A DNA stretch of 64,000 bases from JAUSIF01 sp963711595 (GTDB lineage: Bacteria; Pseudomonadota; Alphaproteobacteria; Rhizobiales; Xanthobacteraceae), in NCBI GenBank assembly GCA_963711595.1, contig CAVQER010000004.1, forward strand, positions 1 to 64,000, in the 5' to 3' direction. A model generated the notes under the pieces. It had not been told where the DNA came from. It was given only the letters and a program-made list of their open reading frames with translations, and did no database searches. Both the position numbers and the translations under genes were made by a program. This document shows positions 1 to 10,344 of this stretch, in pieces. Numbering within the stretch: position 1 is the first letter of the stretch; every line of letters begins with the position of its first letter.

Positions 1-3000
1 GACCGCGCCCTGCGTCAGCTCCGCCGCCACGGCCGAACGCAGCGCCGTCACATTGCTCGCCTGCGCGCGCGGACCTGAGAGCCTTCGCCGCCAGTCGTGA
101 CGGTGGCGACGGCGCCGCCGGACACCGCCGTCAGGTTCTTCCCGCGAACCAGGCCTTTCGACACGACGCGCGAGGGTTTCCCTTCCTCCACGCCCTTGCC
201 GAGCGCGTCGAAGTCGGTCTCGCGCGGGTCCACGTGGCCGAGGTCGTAGCGGCCGAGATAAGAGATCGCGAGCTCGCGGAACACGTAGTCGAGGATCGAG
301 GTCGCCATCTTGATCGTGTCGTTGCCCTGCACGTTGCCGGAAGGCTCGAAGCGCGTGAAGGTGAAGGCGTCCACATATTCCTCGAGCGGCACGCCGTACT
401 GCAGGCCAAGCGAGATCGCGATCGCGAAGTTGTTGAGGAGCGAGCGCAGCGTCGCGCCCTCCTTGTGCATGTCGACGAAGATCTCGCCGAGCCGGCCGTC
501 GTCATATTCGCCGGTGCGGAGATAAACCTTGTGCCCGCCGACGACGGCCTTTTGCGTGTAGCCCTTGCGGCGTCCGGGAAGCTTCTCGCGCTCGCGCGTG
601 ACGGTCACGCGTTCGACGATCTTCTCGACGACGCGTTCCGCGAGGGCGGCAGCACGAGCAGCCTGCGGCTGCGCGATGAACGCTTCGATCGCGTCGTCCT
701 CGTCCTCCTCGTCGGCGATCAACTGCGCCGAGAGCGGTTGCGACAGCTTCGAGCCGTCGCGATAGAGCGCGTTCGCTTTCAGCGCGAGGCGCCAGGAAAG
801 CATGTAGGCCTGCTTGCATTCCTCGACCGTCGCCTCGTTCGGCATGTTGATGGTCTTAGAGATCGCGCCGGAGATGAACGGTTGCGCCGCCGCCATCATG
901 CGGATGTGGCTCTCGACCGAGAGATAGCGCTTGCCGAGCCGGCCGCACGGATTGGCGCAGTCGAACACGGGCAGGTGCTCGTTCTTGAGGTGAGGGGCGC
1001 CCTCGAGCGTCATCGCCCCGCATACGTGCAGGTTCGCCTGCTCCACCTCGCGCTTGCCGAAGCCGAGATGCGCTAGCAGATCGAACTGCGGGTCGGCGAG
1101 CTTTTCATCGGGGATGCCGATTTTCTTCAGCATGTCGTCGCCGAGCGTCCAGCGGTTGAACACGAACTTGATGTCGAAGGCGGCCGGAAGCTTCTTCTCG
1201 ATCGACGCAATGGTGGCGTCATCGAACCCGCGCGTCTTCAAGGTCGAATGGTTGATCCCGGGCGCGTTCGAGAGCGTGCCGTGACCGACCGCATAGGCCT
1301 CGATCTCGGCGATCTCGCTTTCCGGATAGCCGAGCGCGCGCAAGGCTTCCGGCACCGCGCGGTTGATGATCTTGAAGTAGCCGCCGCCGGCGAGCTTCTT
1401 GAACTTCACGAGCGCGAAGTCGGGCTCGATGCCGGTGGTGTCGCAATCCATCACGAGGCCGATCGTGCCCGTCGGCGCGATCACGCTCGACTGCGCGTTG
1501 CGATAGCCGTGCTGCTCGCCGAGATTGATCGCCTTGTTCCAGGCGCGCTTCGCGTGCTCGACCAGGCGCTTGTCCGGACAGGCATTGGCATCGATCGGCA
1601 CCGGCGCGATCGCGACCTGCTCGTAGCCGTTCTTCTCGCCGTAGGCGGCGCGCGCATGGTTGCGCATCACGCGCAGCATGTGCTCGCGGTTCGGCTCATA
1701 GCCCGGGAAGGCGCCGAGCTCGCGCGCCATTTCCGCCGACGTCGCGTAGGAAACGCCGGTCATGATCGAGCTCAGCGCCGCGCAGATCGCGCGCGCTTCC
1801 TCGGAGTCATAAGGAATGCCCGACGACATCAGGAGCCCGCCGAGGTTGGCGTAGCCGAGACCGAGCGTGCGGTAGCGGTGGCTGAGCTCGGCGATGTTCT
1901 TCGAGGGGAAGCTCGCCATCATCACCGAGATTTCGAGCGCGATGGTCCAGAGCCGCACCGCGTGCTCGTAGGATTCGACGTTGAATTGCTTGGTTGTGTC
2001 GTCGCGGAACGTCAGCAAATTCAGCGACGCGAGATTGCACGCCGTGTCGTCGAGGAACATGTATTCCGAGCACGGGTTCGAGGCGCGGATCGCGCCGGAC
2101 GAGACGCAGGTGTGCCAGTCGTTCACCGTCGTGTGGAACTGGATGCCGGGGTCGGCGCAGGCCCAGGCCGCTTCGCCGATCTTCTCCCAGAGCTCGCGCG
2201 CCTCGACGGTTTTGGCGACCTCGCCGTTCTTGCGCCAGGTGAGGTCCCACTTGCCGCCGGCCTCGACCGACCGGAGGAAGTCGTCGGTGACGCGCACGGA
2301 GTTGTTGGAGTTCTGGCCCGAGACCGTGAGATAGGCCTCGCTGTCCCAGTCCGCGTCGTAGATCGGGAAGTCGATGTCCTTGTAGCCTTGCTTCGCGAAC
2401 TGGATCACGCGCTTGATCATGTTGTCGGAGACCTGCGCGCGGCGCGCGAACTTGATCTCGCGCTTGAGGGCAGGGTTCTTCTCCGGGTCGAAGCAGTCGT
2501 CGCCGTCGCCCTCGCAGTTGAGACAGGCCTTCATCACGGCCTTGAGATGCTTCGCGTTGATCTTGGAGCCGGTGACGAGGGACGCGACCTTCTGCTCTTC
2601 CTTCACCTTCCAGTCGACGTAGGCCTCGATGTCCGGGTGGTCGGCGTCCACGACCACCATCTTCGCGGCTCGTCGCGTGGTGCCGCCCGACTTGATCGCG
2701 CCCGCCGCGCGGTCGCCGATCTTGAGGAATGACATGAGGCCGGACGAGCGGCCGCCGCCCGAGAGTTTCTCGTTCTCGCCGCGGAGCTTCGAGAAATTCG
2801 AGCCGGTGCCCGAGCCGTATTTGAACAGGCGCGCCTCGCGCACCCACAGATCCATGATCCCGTTCTCGTTGACGAGATCGTCCTCGACCGACTGGATGAA
2901 GCAGGCGTGCGGCTGCGGATGCTCGTAGGCGCTCGCGGCCTTTTCCAGTTTGCCGGTGAACGGATCGACGTAATAGTGGCCCTGGCTCGGACCGTCGATG

Positions 3001-3497
3001 CCGTAGGCCCAGTGCAGGCCGGTGTTGAACCATTGCGGCGAGTTCGGGGCCGCCATCTGCATGGCGAGCATGTAGCGCATCTCGTCGAAGAAGGCGGAGG
3101 CGTCCGCTTCGGTTTCGAAATAGCCGCCCTTCCAGCCCCAGTAGGTCCAGGTGCCGGCGAGGCGATCGAACACTTGCTTCGCCGACGTCTCGCCGACGAT
3201 GCGCTTTTCCTTCGGCAGCACCTGCAGCGCCGTTTCGTCGGCGACCGAGCGCCAGAGGAAGGAGGGGACGGTTTCCTCCTCGACGCGGCGGAGCCGCGCG
3301 GGCACGCCGGCCTTGCGGAAATATTTCTGCGCGATCACGTCGGTCGCGACCTGCGACCAGCGCTCGGGCACTTCCATGTTGTCGAGCTTGAACACGATCG
3401 AGCCGTCGGGATTTCTGATCTCGCTCACGGCCGAGCGGAACGGAATCTCGGCGTAGGGCGATTGATTTTCTTTTGTGTAGCGGCGCTCGATCTTCAT
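1..3497 (-). CDS. nrdJ: Vitamin B12-dependent (class II) ribonucleoside-diphosphate reductase, partial and frameshifted at its 3' end
   Basis: Reduces ribonucleotides to deoxyribonucleotides with adenosylcobalamin as radical source; cytoplasmic and oxygen-independent. The ATG at 3497 follows an AAGGGGACG ribosome site. The motif NPCSE at residues 474-478 carries the expected thiyl Cys476 and Glu478, and Cys199 (HACF) and Cys487 (TACNL) are the likely redox pair. The open frame stops at position 48 after 1149 residues. In the alternative frame, bases 1-75 encode a clean continuation (ASNVTALRSAV, then AAELTQGAV) running off the window, so one base is probably missing near 75-85. The family normally ends in a Cys-rich zinc-binding tail, which is absent here and presumably lies outside the window. 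Confidence 0.95.
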
Positions 3498-3780
3498 TTT
3501 CTTCGTCCCCTTAATTCATTGGCGGACGGTTTGCGTCCGCAGTTGTTGGCTTAGGCCCAAATCTCCGCCTGGGCCTCTCACGCGCACGGGACATCACCAG
3601 TATCCACCGGGTGCGAGGCGATTTGCAGGAGCCAAGGCTGCTCCACGCGCCGGCCCGGGGTTTCGGGCCCGGCGATGCTTCAAATCGCGTCACAATGGGA
3701 AGCTCGGAGAGACCCAAACTACGGCTCCGAACGGAAATAAGCCTACGGCAACTCGGTTCAACCCGTCAAGCTCTAGTATG
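3498..3780 (-). promoter_or_regulatory. Structured 5' leader and promoter region of nrdJ
   Basis: The stretch between the nrdJ start and its likely promoter holds four potential hairpins: 3522-3540 (7-bp arms GCGGACG/CGTCCGC, just upstream of the ribosome site), 3553-3576 (AGGCCCA/TGGGCCT), 3628-3644 (GGAGC/GCTCC) and a GC-rich imperfect one at 3649-3673. A candidate promoter on the minus strand is TTGACG (3769-3764), an 18-base spacer, then TAGGCT (3745-3740). I looked for cobalamin riboswitch signatures, which would suit a B12 enzyme, and found none. The regulatory role of the hairpins is inference. Confidence 0.4.
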
Positions 3781-3794
3781 TGGAGGAACTTAAA

Positions 3795-3810
3795 AAACTA
3801 TATATGGTGT
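3795..3810. promoter_or_regulatory. NrdR box upstream of nrdJ
   Basis: The 16 bases AAACTATATATGGTGT match the palindromic NrdR operator consensus ACACWATATATWGTGT at 14 of 16 positions. NrdR represses ribonucleotide reductase genes, and this site lies just upstream of the proposed -35 of nrdJ. NrdR sites usually come in pairs; the only nearby partner candidate (around 3769-3784) matches poorly. Confidence 0.65.
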
Positions 3811-4002
3811 GAAATGGCCGAAATCGAGGGGAAAACGGCCGCCCCCTTTGATCTCCGGCCAGCTGCCAAAAGGAGGGGGATTCGCGTCCGGCGGCAAGGG
3901 GGAAACGGTCATTCGCTTGTCATTTTACGCGCCCGTGTCCCGGGCGCGGCGGAGGGGCGAAATCCACATGCTCCGGGGCGCAACGTAGATGTTCCTGCCT
4001 AA

Positions 4003-4194
4003 GTCATTCCGGGGCGCGTGCCGACCCCAGTGAAGCGGGAGGCGGCATGCGAGCCCGGAATCCATCGGCATTGCCGCATTTGCATTCGCCGCCGTTTGGA
4101 TTCCGGACCCGCTCCCCGGATCTCGCGGAGCATGTCATCGGGCCGCGCATTGCGCGGACCCGTTGGCTCGTCCGGGGTCGCGTCCCGGAATGAC
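4003..4194. repeat. Palindromic intergenic repeat, family A (copy 1)
   Basis: A 192-bp element begins GTCATTCCGGGG and ends CCCGGAATGAC. Internally it has a second inverted pair, CCCGGAATCC and GGATTCCGG. It sits immediately downstream of the MscS gene stop. Such elements are common between genes in Bradyrhizobium-like genomes. A second, truncated copy is at 39582-39641. Confidence 0.75.
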
Positions 4195-4202
4195 GGAGAA
4201 TT

Positions 4203-5351
4203 TTAAACCTCATCCTCCGACCTTGCCGGCGCGCGCTCGACAAAGCCGATCGGCTTCCGCGCGTCCGCGTCGCTCTTCGGCGGGCGCGCGAACGCGTTCG
4301 GATATTCCCTGCGCAGGAAAGAAATCAGCTTCTCGCGCACCTCGCAACGCAGCGCGAACTGCTCGCTCGCATTGCGCGCGCTCAGCAGCACGCGCACGTC
4401 CATGAAGTTCTCGCGCGCGTCAGTCACCTGCACGTTCTTCACAGCACCATCCCAGAGCTTTGAATTGCCGACGATCTCGTCGACCTTCGCGCGGAGCTTG
4501 TCGATCGGCGTCGAGTAGTCGAGCTGCAGGATCACGGGCGCGAGCAGGCTCGTCGTCTCGCGCGTCCAGTTCTCGAACGGCCGCTCTATGAAATAGCTGA
4601 GCGGAACGACGAGCCGGCGCAGGTCCCAGATCCGCACCACAACGTAGGTCGAGGTGATCTCCTCGATCCAGCCCCACTCGCGCTCGACCACGACCTGGTC
4701 GCCGATGCGGACCGGCTGCGTGATCGCGATCTGCAGGCCGGCGATGAGGTTCGAGAGAACCGGACGCGCTGCAAGGCCCGCGATGATGCCGGCAAGACCC
4801 GCCGAGGCGAAGATGCTGACTCCGTACTGGCGCACGGATTCGAATGTCGTGAGCACCGCGGCCGCCGCGAATACGAAGATCAGCGTCTTCATCGCGCGCT
4901 CGAGGATGCGCACCTGCGTCGTGTGCTTGCGCGCGAGCAGATTGTCCTCGGAATCCATGCGGAAACGGCGGAGATAAAGGTCGGCCGCGAGCTGGATTGC
5001 GACGAACGCCATCCACGAAACCAAAATCACAAAAGCGATCAGGAGCACGTGGGCGAACGCCCGCGACAGGTCGCGGGGGAGGGGCGCGACAGGCAGCGCC
5101 GCCCCGAGCAGGAAAATGATGAGCGCGAGGCGGGTGATCCCGTGCGTCCGCTCGACCAGCGTGCGCAGGAAGATTTGCTTCTTCGGAATGATGCGGGTGA
5201 GGATCGCGAGTGCCACCGCGTGAATCGTGATCGCGATCACGACTGCGAGCAGCAGCAACAGCGCCGCCGTAGCCCAGTCCGGCGCCCAGGCGAGCAATGC
5301 GCGAATTTGCGCAAATGCAGTTGCGAGTTCGCCTCTCATTTCGTTGCTCAT
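4203..5351 (-). CDS. MscS-family mechanosensitive ion channel
   Basis: An inner-membrane channel of 382 residues that would open under membrane tension to release solutes. Hydrophobic segments lie near residues 25-50, 70-95, 100-125 and 150-170. They are followed by the pore helix with the Gly/Ala pattern typical of the family (SIFASAGLAGIIAGLAAR, about 181-198). The beta domain follows (PVRIGDQVVVE, then WGWIEEIT) and then the cytoplasmic alpha/beta domain. The ATG at 5351 is preceded by a GGGGGAA stretch. A second in-frame ATG lies four codons later. It stands alone between nrdJ and the polysaccharide locus; no operon partner is evident. Confidence 0.92.
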   Translation of the reverse strand: MSNEMRGELATAFAQIRALLAWAPDWATAALLLLLAVVIAITIHAVALAILTRIIPKKQIFLRTLVERTHGITRLALIIFLLGAALPVAPLPRDLSRAFAHVLLIAFVILVSWMAFVAIQLAADLYLRRFRMDSEDNLLARKHTTQVRILERAMKTLIFVFAAAAVLTTFESVRQYGVSIFASAGLAGIIAGLAARPVLSNLIAGLQIAITQPVRIGDQVVVEREWGWIEEITSTYVVVRIWDLRRLVVPLSYFIERPFENWTRETTSLLAPVILQLDYSTPIDKLRAKVDEIVGNSKLWDGAVKNVQVTDARENFMDVRVLLSARNASEQFALRCEVREKLISFLRREYPNAFARPPKSDADARKPIGFVERAPARSEDEV

Positions 5352-5597
5352 GTTCTCTGCGTTCCCCCGTTCTACGACTGAACTGCGGTGGGATTCCAGC
5401 GGGAGCGCCGCGACAATCTGCGATATTCGCTGCCTCGAGCGACCTTAAGCGGGCCCATTTGTCGCGTTCGCGCGAACAACTGTCGCGGGACCGACTGGGT
5501 CGCGCCGCTTGTTTTATGCTGACATCTCAAAGGGACGAAGTTTTTTGCTTCGCTTCGCCGTGTTCGACCGGAGAAGCACCCGCTTCAGGCCGGGCGG

Positions 5598-5886
5598 CTA
5601 ATTGCAATAGGTGGAATTTGCGAAGCGAGTGCAGGTCCTGCCGTCACTGCGGTAGGTCGTGTTTCCGAACTCCCGCGCAGTGACGCCATTGCTGAAGTAC
5701 GTCGTTGAGTTCCCTCTGCCGCGAGTGCTGCGAAGTAACGCCATCGCTCCAGGCGGTTGAGTTTCCAAAGCGCTGACCTGTGACACCGTTGTTGCAATAG
5801 GTGCTGCGTCCGGAGACCACACAATTCTGGGCGAACGCCGAGCCAGACGTCGCCAACACAAGTAACATGGTCAGAAGCAATCGCAT
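5598..5886 (-). pseudogene. Small secreted repeat protein (FGNSTxxxxDGVT repeats), frameshifted
   Basis: The ATG at 5886 (GGAG six bases upstream) opens a clear signal peptide (MRLLLTMLLVLATSGSAFAQ), so the product would be periplasmic or secreted. It is followed by about four units of roughly 15 residues of the form GVTxxxFGNSTxxxSD, for example GVTGQRFGNSTAWSD and GVTAREFGNTTYRSD, ending in ANSTYCN. The first two units are in one frame and the rest in another; the unit containing the break (about 5715-5740) is 7 bases longer than expected. The total length is 1 modulo 3. Similar short FGNTTY-repeat proteins of unknown function occur in Bradyrhizobium relatives. Whether this is decay or a sequencing indel cannot be told here. 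Confidence 0.7.
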
Positions 5887-6177
5887 GGCAGCTCCAAGTC
5901 TCGCGTTTACCAGCATCCGCCCGGCGCCCAGTGTGGTCAAGATACGCCCTGGTTCCCGGGCCCTGTCGCAAAATCGATTAAGGTCAACGTCCAAGAATCC
6001 TAGGAACAACCCCCAACAGCCCAAGAATCCATTGCGCCATTAGTTAATCTGCCTGAATAAACGCGGGTTGGAGGCGTCGTTGTCGGTCCTGGGGCGGGCC
6101 GGGTGTTTTACGTCTGCCACGGAGTTCGACCGCTCTGCAGTATGATTGCAGCGGCCCCGGTACCAAGGTTGCGTCAA
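5887..6177. other. Divergent intergenic region before asnB
   Basis: 291 bases between two divergent genes. No convincing gene, RNA or operator was seen. It must hold the promoter that drives the asnB-led plus-strand operon, but no clear -35/-10 pair could be assigned. Confidence 0.4.
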
Positions 6178-8125
6178 ATGTGCGGGATCATCGGAACGAT
6201 CGGAGTTGCGGGCACCGGCGTGCCGTTCCGCGCACTCGTCGATTGTCTCGCGCACCGCGGCCCGGATGCAGACGGGATTTTCGAAGAAAGATTTGCCGAT
6301 CAGGACGTCAAGCTTGGCCAGCGGCGGCTGTCGATCATCGATCTCAGCGACAGCGCGAACCAACCGTTCGAAAAGGACGGTCTCGTTCTCGTCTACAACG
6401 GTGAAGTCTACAACTACCGCCAGCTTCGATCGGAACTCGAACGCGCCGGCGTGAGCTTCCGAACGAACTCCGATACGGAAGTCGTTCTCGAGGCATGGCG
6501 TGCGTGGGGAGCGAAAGGCCTCTTGCGGCTGCGCGGCATGTTCGCGTTCGCGCTCTACAACCGCCGCAACGGGAGTTTGGTTCTCGCGCGCGATCCGTTC
6601 GGGATCAAACCGCTCTTTATCCTGCGCAAGGGTGCAGGACTTGCCTTCGCGTCCGAGCTGAAGGCGCTCCTCCCAATTCTCGGCGCCGACGCGGCGATCG
6701 ACGAAAACGGCGTGGTCGCATCGCTCATCTATAGCTGGCTGCCGGATGAGTTCTGCATGTACCGACAAGTCAGCAAGCTGCAGCCGGGTAGGTGGCTGGA
6801 GCGCAAGATCGACGGAACGATCTCCGAACACGTGTACTGGGATCCGGTCAAAGAGACGATCGAGCAGGAACGTAAGCCGGCCGACATCGAAGAACTGCGT
6901 CTCGTCCTGAAGGACTCCGTATCCGCGCACATGGTGGCCGACGTGCCGGTCGCGACGTTTCTTTCCGGAGGGCTCGACTCCAGCCTGATCACGGTGCTTG
7001 CCCGCGAGCAAGTAGAGCGGCTCGACTGCTTTACGATCGCCTTCCGCCCCGAAGACCAGAAGTTCGAGGCAATGCCCGACGATCTGCGCTTTGCGCGGGA
7101 GCTCGCGAAGCGGGCCGACGTCAATCTGCACGAGATCTTCATCAGCCCGAATCTCGCGGAAATGCTGCCGCAGATGGTGCGCACGCTCGACGAGCCGATC
7201 GGCGACGGGGCCGCGATCAACGCTTATCTCATCTGCAAGGGCGCCCGTGATCTCGGCATCAAGGTGCTGCTCTCGGGTATGGGCGCCGATGAAATGTTCG
7301 CGGGCTACCGCCGGCACTACGCATGCATGCTCGCCGCGGGCTATCGCCGCTTGCCGGCATTCCTGCGCAGTGGCTTGATCGAACCGTTGATGGATCTGCT
7401 GCCTGCGGCGGGGCGCGATCGGGGATATCGGACGTTGCGCTGGGCCAAGCGCTTCACCAAGTTCGCGAGCCTGCCCGAGGAGCAGGCATTCCACCGCAGC
7501 TACGCGTTCATGGGACGCGACGACCTTGCGTCGGCGCTGAACAAGGATCTCACACGCGAAGTCGAGCGGGTGTTTGGTCATCACGACGGCATCTATGCGC
7601 AAGGGCCCGCGGACGACCAGGTCAACCGCATGTGCCAGGCGGACATGCGACTGTTTCTTCCCGGCCTCAATCTCGCCTACACCGACCGCGCGTCGATGGC
7701 GGCATCGACCGAGGTGCGCGTGCCGTTCGTCGACATCGAGGTCGTTCGCGCCGCATTTCGCATCGCCGGAAACGACAAGATCCGTGGAAATAACGGAAAG
7801 TTCGCGCTCAAGAAGGCGGCACGAAGCCTGGCTGCCGAAATCGATCGTCTACCGACCAAAGGGACTGTTCAGCGCGCCGCTGCGGGCCTGGGTCCGAAAC
7901 GACCTGCGAACCATGGTGGACGACATCCTTCCGAACGGCGAGCTCGTGCGCCGCGGCTATCTCAAGAGTGCCTACGTTCGCAACTTAATCGACAGCGATC
8001 GCGCCGGGCGGGAGGATTACTGTAAGGAGATCTGGCATTTGTTGACGCTGGACTTCTGGTTACGAAACCAGAAGGCGGCCGCCGCAACTCACGAATTGCC
8101 ATTTCCAATTGCGGCCAACGCCTGA
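6178..8125 (+). pseudogene. asnB: AsnB-like glutamine amidotransferase of the polysaccharide locus, one-base frameshift
   Basis: Glutamine-hydrolysing asparagine synthetase family, about 648 residues. The start at 6178 gives MCGIIG with the catalytic Cys2 of the N-terminal glutaminase domain. The synthetase domain shows the ATP-binding motif FLSGGLDSS near residue 260. At 7830-7831 an extra G breaks the frame: before it the protein reads KKAARSL, and after it the other frame gives LPKSIVYRPKG then FSAPLRAWVRNDL, the normal family ending, to a stop at 8125. In surface polysaccharide loci such enzymes (for example WbpS of Pseudomonas) amidate uronic acid carboxyls rather than make asparagine. 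That role is an inference supported by the adjacent uronic-acid genes. First gene of a tight plus-strand operon; the next starts 11 bases on. Confidence 0.85.
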
Positions 8126-8136
8126 CTCGGTTGCCC

Positions 8137-10344
8137 ATGAAACAGATCGCGCAAAACTACAAAAGCGGGGCCCTAAGCCTGCTCGACGTGCCGGTGCCGA
8201 ACTGCAAGCCCGGCGGCGTACTGGTGCGCAGTGCCTATTCCGTAATTTCTGCCGGCACGGAGATGATGAAGGTCTCGGAGAGCAAGAAATCGCTGTTCGG
8301 AAAAGCACGAGCACGGCCCGATCAGGTCAAGAAGGTGCTCGACACGGTACGCCAGCAAGGAGTCCTCGCGACCTTTCAGAAGGTGATGAATCGCCTCGAT
8401 TCCTACACGCCGCTCGGTTACTCGCTGGCTGGCGTCGTTGTCGAGGTCGGCGCCGGCGTGGAAGGCCTCCGCGTCGGCCAAGCGGTCGCCTGTGCCGGAA
8501 ACCAGTACGCCCTACACGCCGAATACAATTGGGTCCCGGAAATGATGTGCGTGCCTGTTCCGGATGGTGTGGCGCTGGATCAGGCGGCGTTTACGACGAT
8601 TGGCGCGATCGCCATGCAGGGACTGCGTCAGGCTGATGTTCGGTTGGGCGAAAGCGCATGCGTCATCGGACTCGGCCTGCTCGGCCAGATTCTCGTTCGC
8701 CTCTTGCGCGCGGCGGGTGTTCGCGTCGTCGAACTCGACATCGTCCCGGAACGCTGTCGTCTGGCGGAAGCCGCCGGTGCGAGCGCCTGCGCCGTCCCGG
8801 GGTCTCCCGATTTCGCCCGTTTCCTGCGGGAAGTCCGCGGGCTGACGGGCGGTCATGGTGTCGACTGCATTTTTATCTCGGCAGGCGGCGACGACAACAG
8901 CCCGGCGGAGCTCGCCGCAGAACTCGCGCGCGATCGGGCCCGCGTTGTCGACATCGGCAAGTGCAAGCTCGATCTGCCGTGGAACGCTTACTATGAAAAG
9001 GAGCTCGACGTCCGTTTCTCCCGCTCCTACGGCGCGGGCCGCTATGACCCGCTCTACGAGGAAGCCGGCATCGACTATCCGATCGGCTATGTGCGGTGGA
9101 CCGAGCGGCGCAACATGGAATGCTTTCTCGACATGCTGCGGGAAGGACGCCTCGATCTGGCGCCGTTGATCAACCAGGTGTTTCCATTCGAGTCCGCCGT
9201 CGAAGTCTACGAGCGGATGAACAAGCAAAAGATTTCGGGTCTCGGAATCCTGTTCAAGTACGCGGAAGACGTTCCGGTCACGCGCAGAACGGACAGTCGC
9301 CGCGTCTTCCCTGAGGTGCAGAACGAAGTGCGACTCGGCGTAATCGGCGCCGGAAACTACGTGTCGAGCATGCTGCTTCCGTCGTTGGCTCGACGCCGGG
9401 ACGTCAAGCTCGTCGAGGTCGTCACCAACACGGCGTTGTCCGCCGCGAACGCGGTCAAGAAGTTCCGTTTCGCCCGTTCCGCGACGGAAAGCGCCGAACT
9501 TTTGGCGGCCGACGACATCGACGCGGTCCTGATCGGCACGCGCCACGCGACGCACGCCGAACTGGTTTGCGCCGCGCTCCGGGCGGGCAAGGCGGTTTTC
9601 GTCGAGAAGCCGCTTGCGATCACGCGCGAGTCGCTTGCGGAGATCGCTCGCACGATTGAGGAAACCGGTAACGACCGGCTCATGGTCGGCTTCAATCGCC
9701 GCTTCTCGCCCTTGCTCGAGCAGATGAAGGCAGAGTGGGGAACGCGCCTCGGCCCTCACACGATTCACTACCGGATCAATGCTGGTCCGCTCGATAAGGG
9801 GTCATGGTATCTGCAATCGGCAACGGAAGGATCGCGTTTCGTCGGAGAGGGCGGCCATTTCATCGATACCGTGAGCTGGTGGTTGGAAGCGGATCCGGCG
9901 CAGATCACAGCCGCGGCGACCACCGGCGATCAGGACAATCTCTCGGCCATTCTGAGTTATGCCGACGGCTCGGTCGCCACGATCAGTTATTTGACGGACG
10001 GTGATCCAAGGGTCCCAAAGGAACGGATCGAAATCTTCGGGGAAGGCAAGGTCGCCTCCTTCGAAAACTTCTCGCAATTCACGCTGTGGGAGAATGGACG
10101 TTCCAGCACGAGAAAGTCCCGCAGTCTCGACAAAGGGCAGAACGCCGAATTGGACGCATTCGTCCTTGCGCTCAAGCGCGCCGGTCGGATGCCGATCAGC
10201 CTGCGTTCATTATTGCTGACGACGCGAGCAACCCTCGCGGCACAGGAAAGCATTGTCGCCAACACGCCGGTCTCGCTCGCGGCCAACGTCGAACCGGCCG
10301 ACGCTCGCGACAGCGAGATTGCAGTCGCAGCTGACGCAAAATGA
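8137..10344 (+). CDS. Bi-domain oxidoreductase: zinc-type alcohol dehydrogenase fused to Gfo/Idh/MocA dehydrogenase
   Basis: A cytoplasmic protein of 735 residues from the ATG at 8137 (TTG at 8131 is also in frame). Residues 1-370 are a medium-chain dehydrogenase/reductase domain with a Rossmann core (CVIGLGLLGQILVRLL). From about 385 a second Rossmann fold opens (RLGVIGAGNYVSSMLLPSL), with the Gfo/Idh signature FVEKPLAITRESL and a C-terminal Gfo/Idh domain. This fusion recurs in EPS loci beside heparinase II/III-like genes, as here. It probably oxidises or epimerises a nucleotide-linked or lipid-linked sugar, but the substrate is unknown. It overlaps the next gene by ATGA. Confidence 0.88.
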   Translation: MKQIAQNYKSGALSLLDVPVPNCKPGGVLVRSAYSVISAGTEMMKVSESKKSLFGKARARPDQVKKVLDTVRQQGVLATFQKVMNRLDSYTPLGYSLAGVVVEVGAGVEGLRVGQAVACAGNQYALHAEYNWVPEMMCVPVPDGVALDQAAFTTIGAIAMQGLRQADVRLGESACVIGLGLLGQILVRLLRAAGVRVVELDIVPERCRLAEAAGASACAVPGSPDFARFLREVRGLTGGHGVDCIFISAGGDDNSPAELAAELARDRARVVDIGKCKLDLPWNAYYEKELDVRFSRSYGAGRYDPLYEEAGIDYPIGYVRWTERRNMECFLDMLREGRLDLAPLINQVFPFESAVEVYERMNKQKISGLGILFKYAEDVPVTRRTDSRRVFPEVQNEVRLGVIGAGNYVSSMLLPSLARRRDVKLVEVVTNTALSAANAVKKFRFARSATESAELLAADDIDAVLIGTRHATHAELVCAALRAGKAVFVEKPLAITRESLAEIARTIEETGNDRLMVGFNRRFSPLLEQMKAEWGTRLGPHTIHYRINAGPLDKGSWYLQSATEGSRFVGEGGHFIDTVSWWLEADPAQITAAATTGDQDNLSAILSYADGSVATISYLTDGDPRVPKERIEIFGEGKVASFENFSQFTLWENGRSSTRKSRSLDKGQNAELDAFVLALKRAGRMPISLRSLLLTTRATLAAQESIVANTPVSLAANVEPADARDSEIAVAADAK

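Noticed and set aside
1248..2732. Long plus-strand open frame (494 codons) opposite nrdJ
   Set aside because: It is antisense to a strongly conserved reductase and its sequence is Arg/Val/Ala-rich without domain features, as expected of a high-GC shadow frame.
3498..3780. Cobalamin riboswitch in the nrdJ leader
   Set aside because: The leader is structured, but I find no B12-box or other consensus element of that class.
6040..7602. Long minus-strand open frame opposite asnB
   Set aside because: Shadow of the conserved amidotransferase; no ribosome site, no recognisable domain.
8512..9768. Minus-strand open frame opposite the bi-domain oxidoreductase
   Set aside because: Shadow frame of an intact conserved gene.
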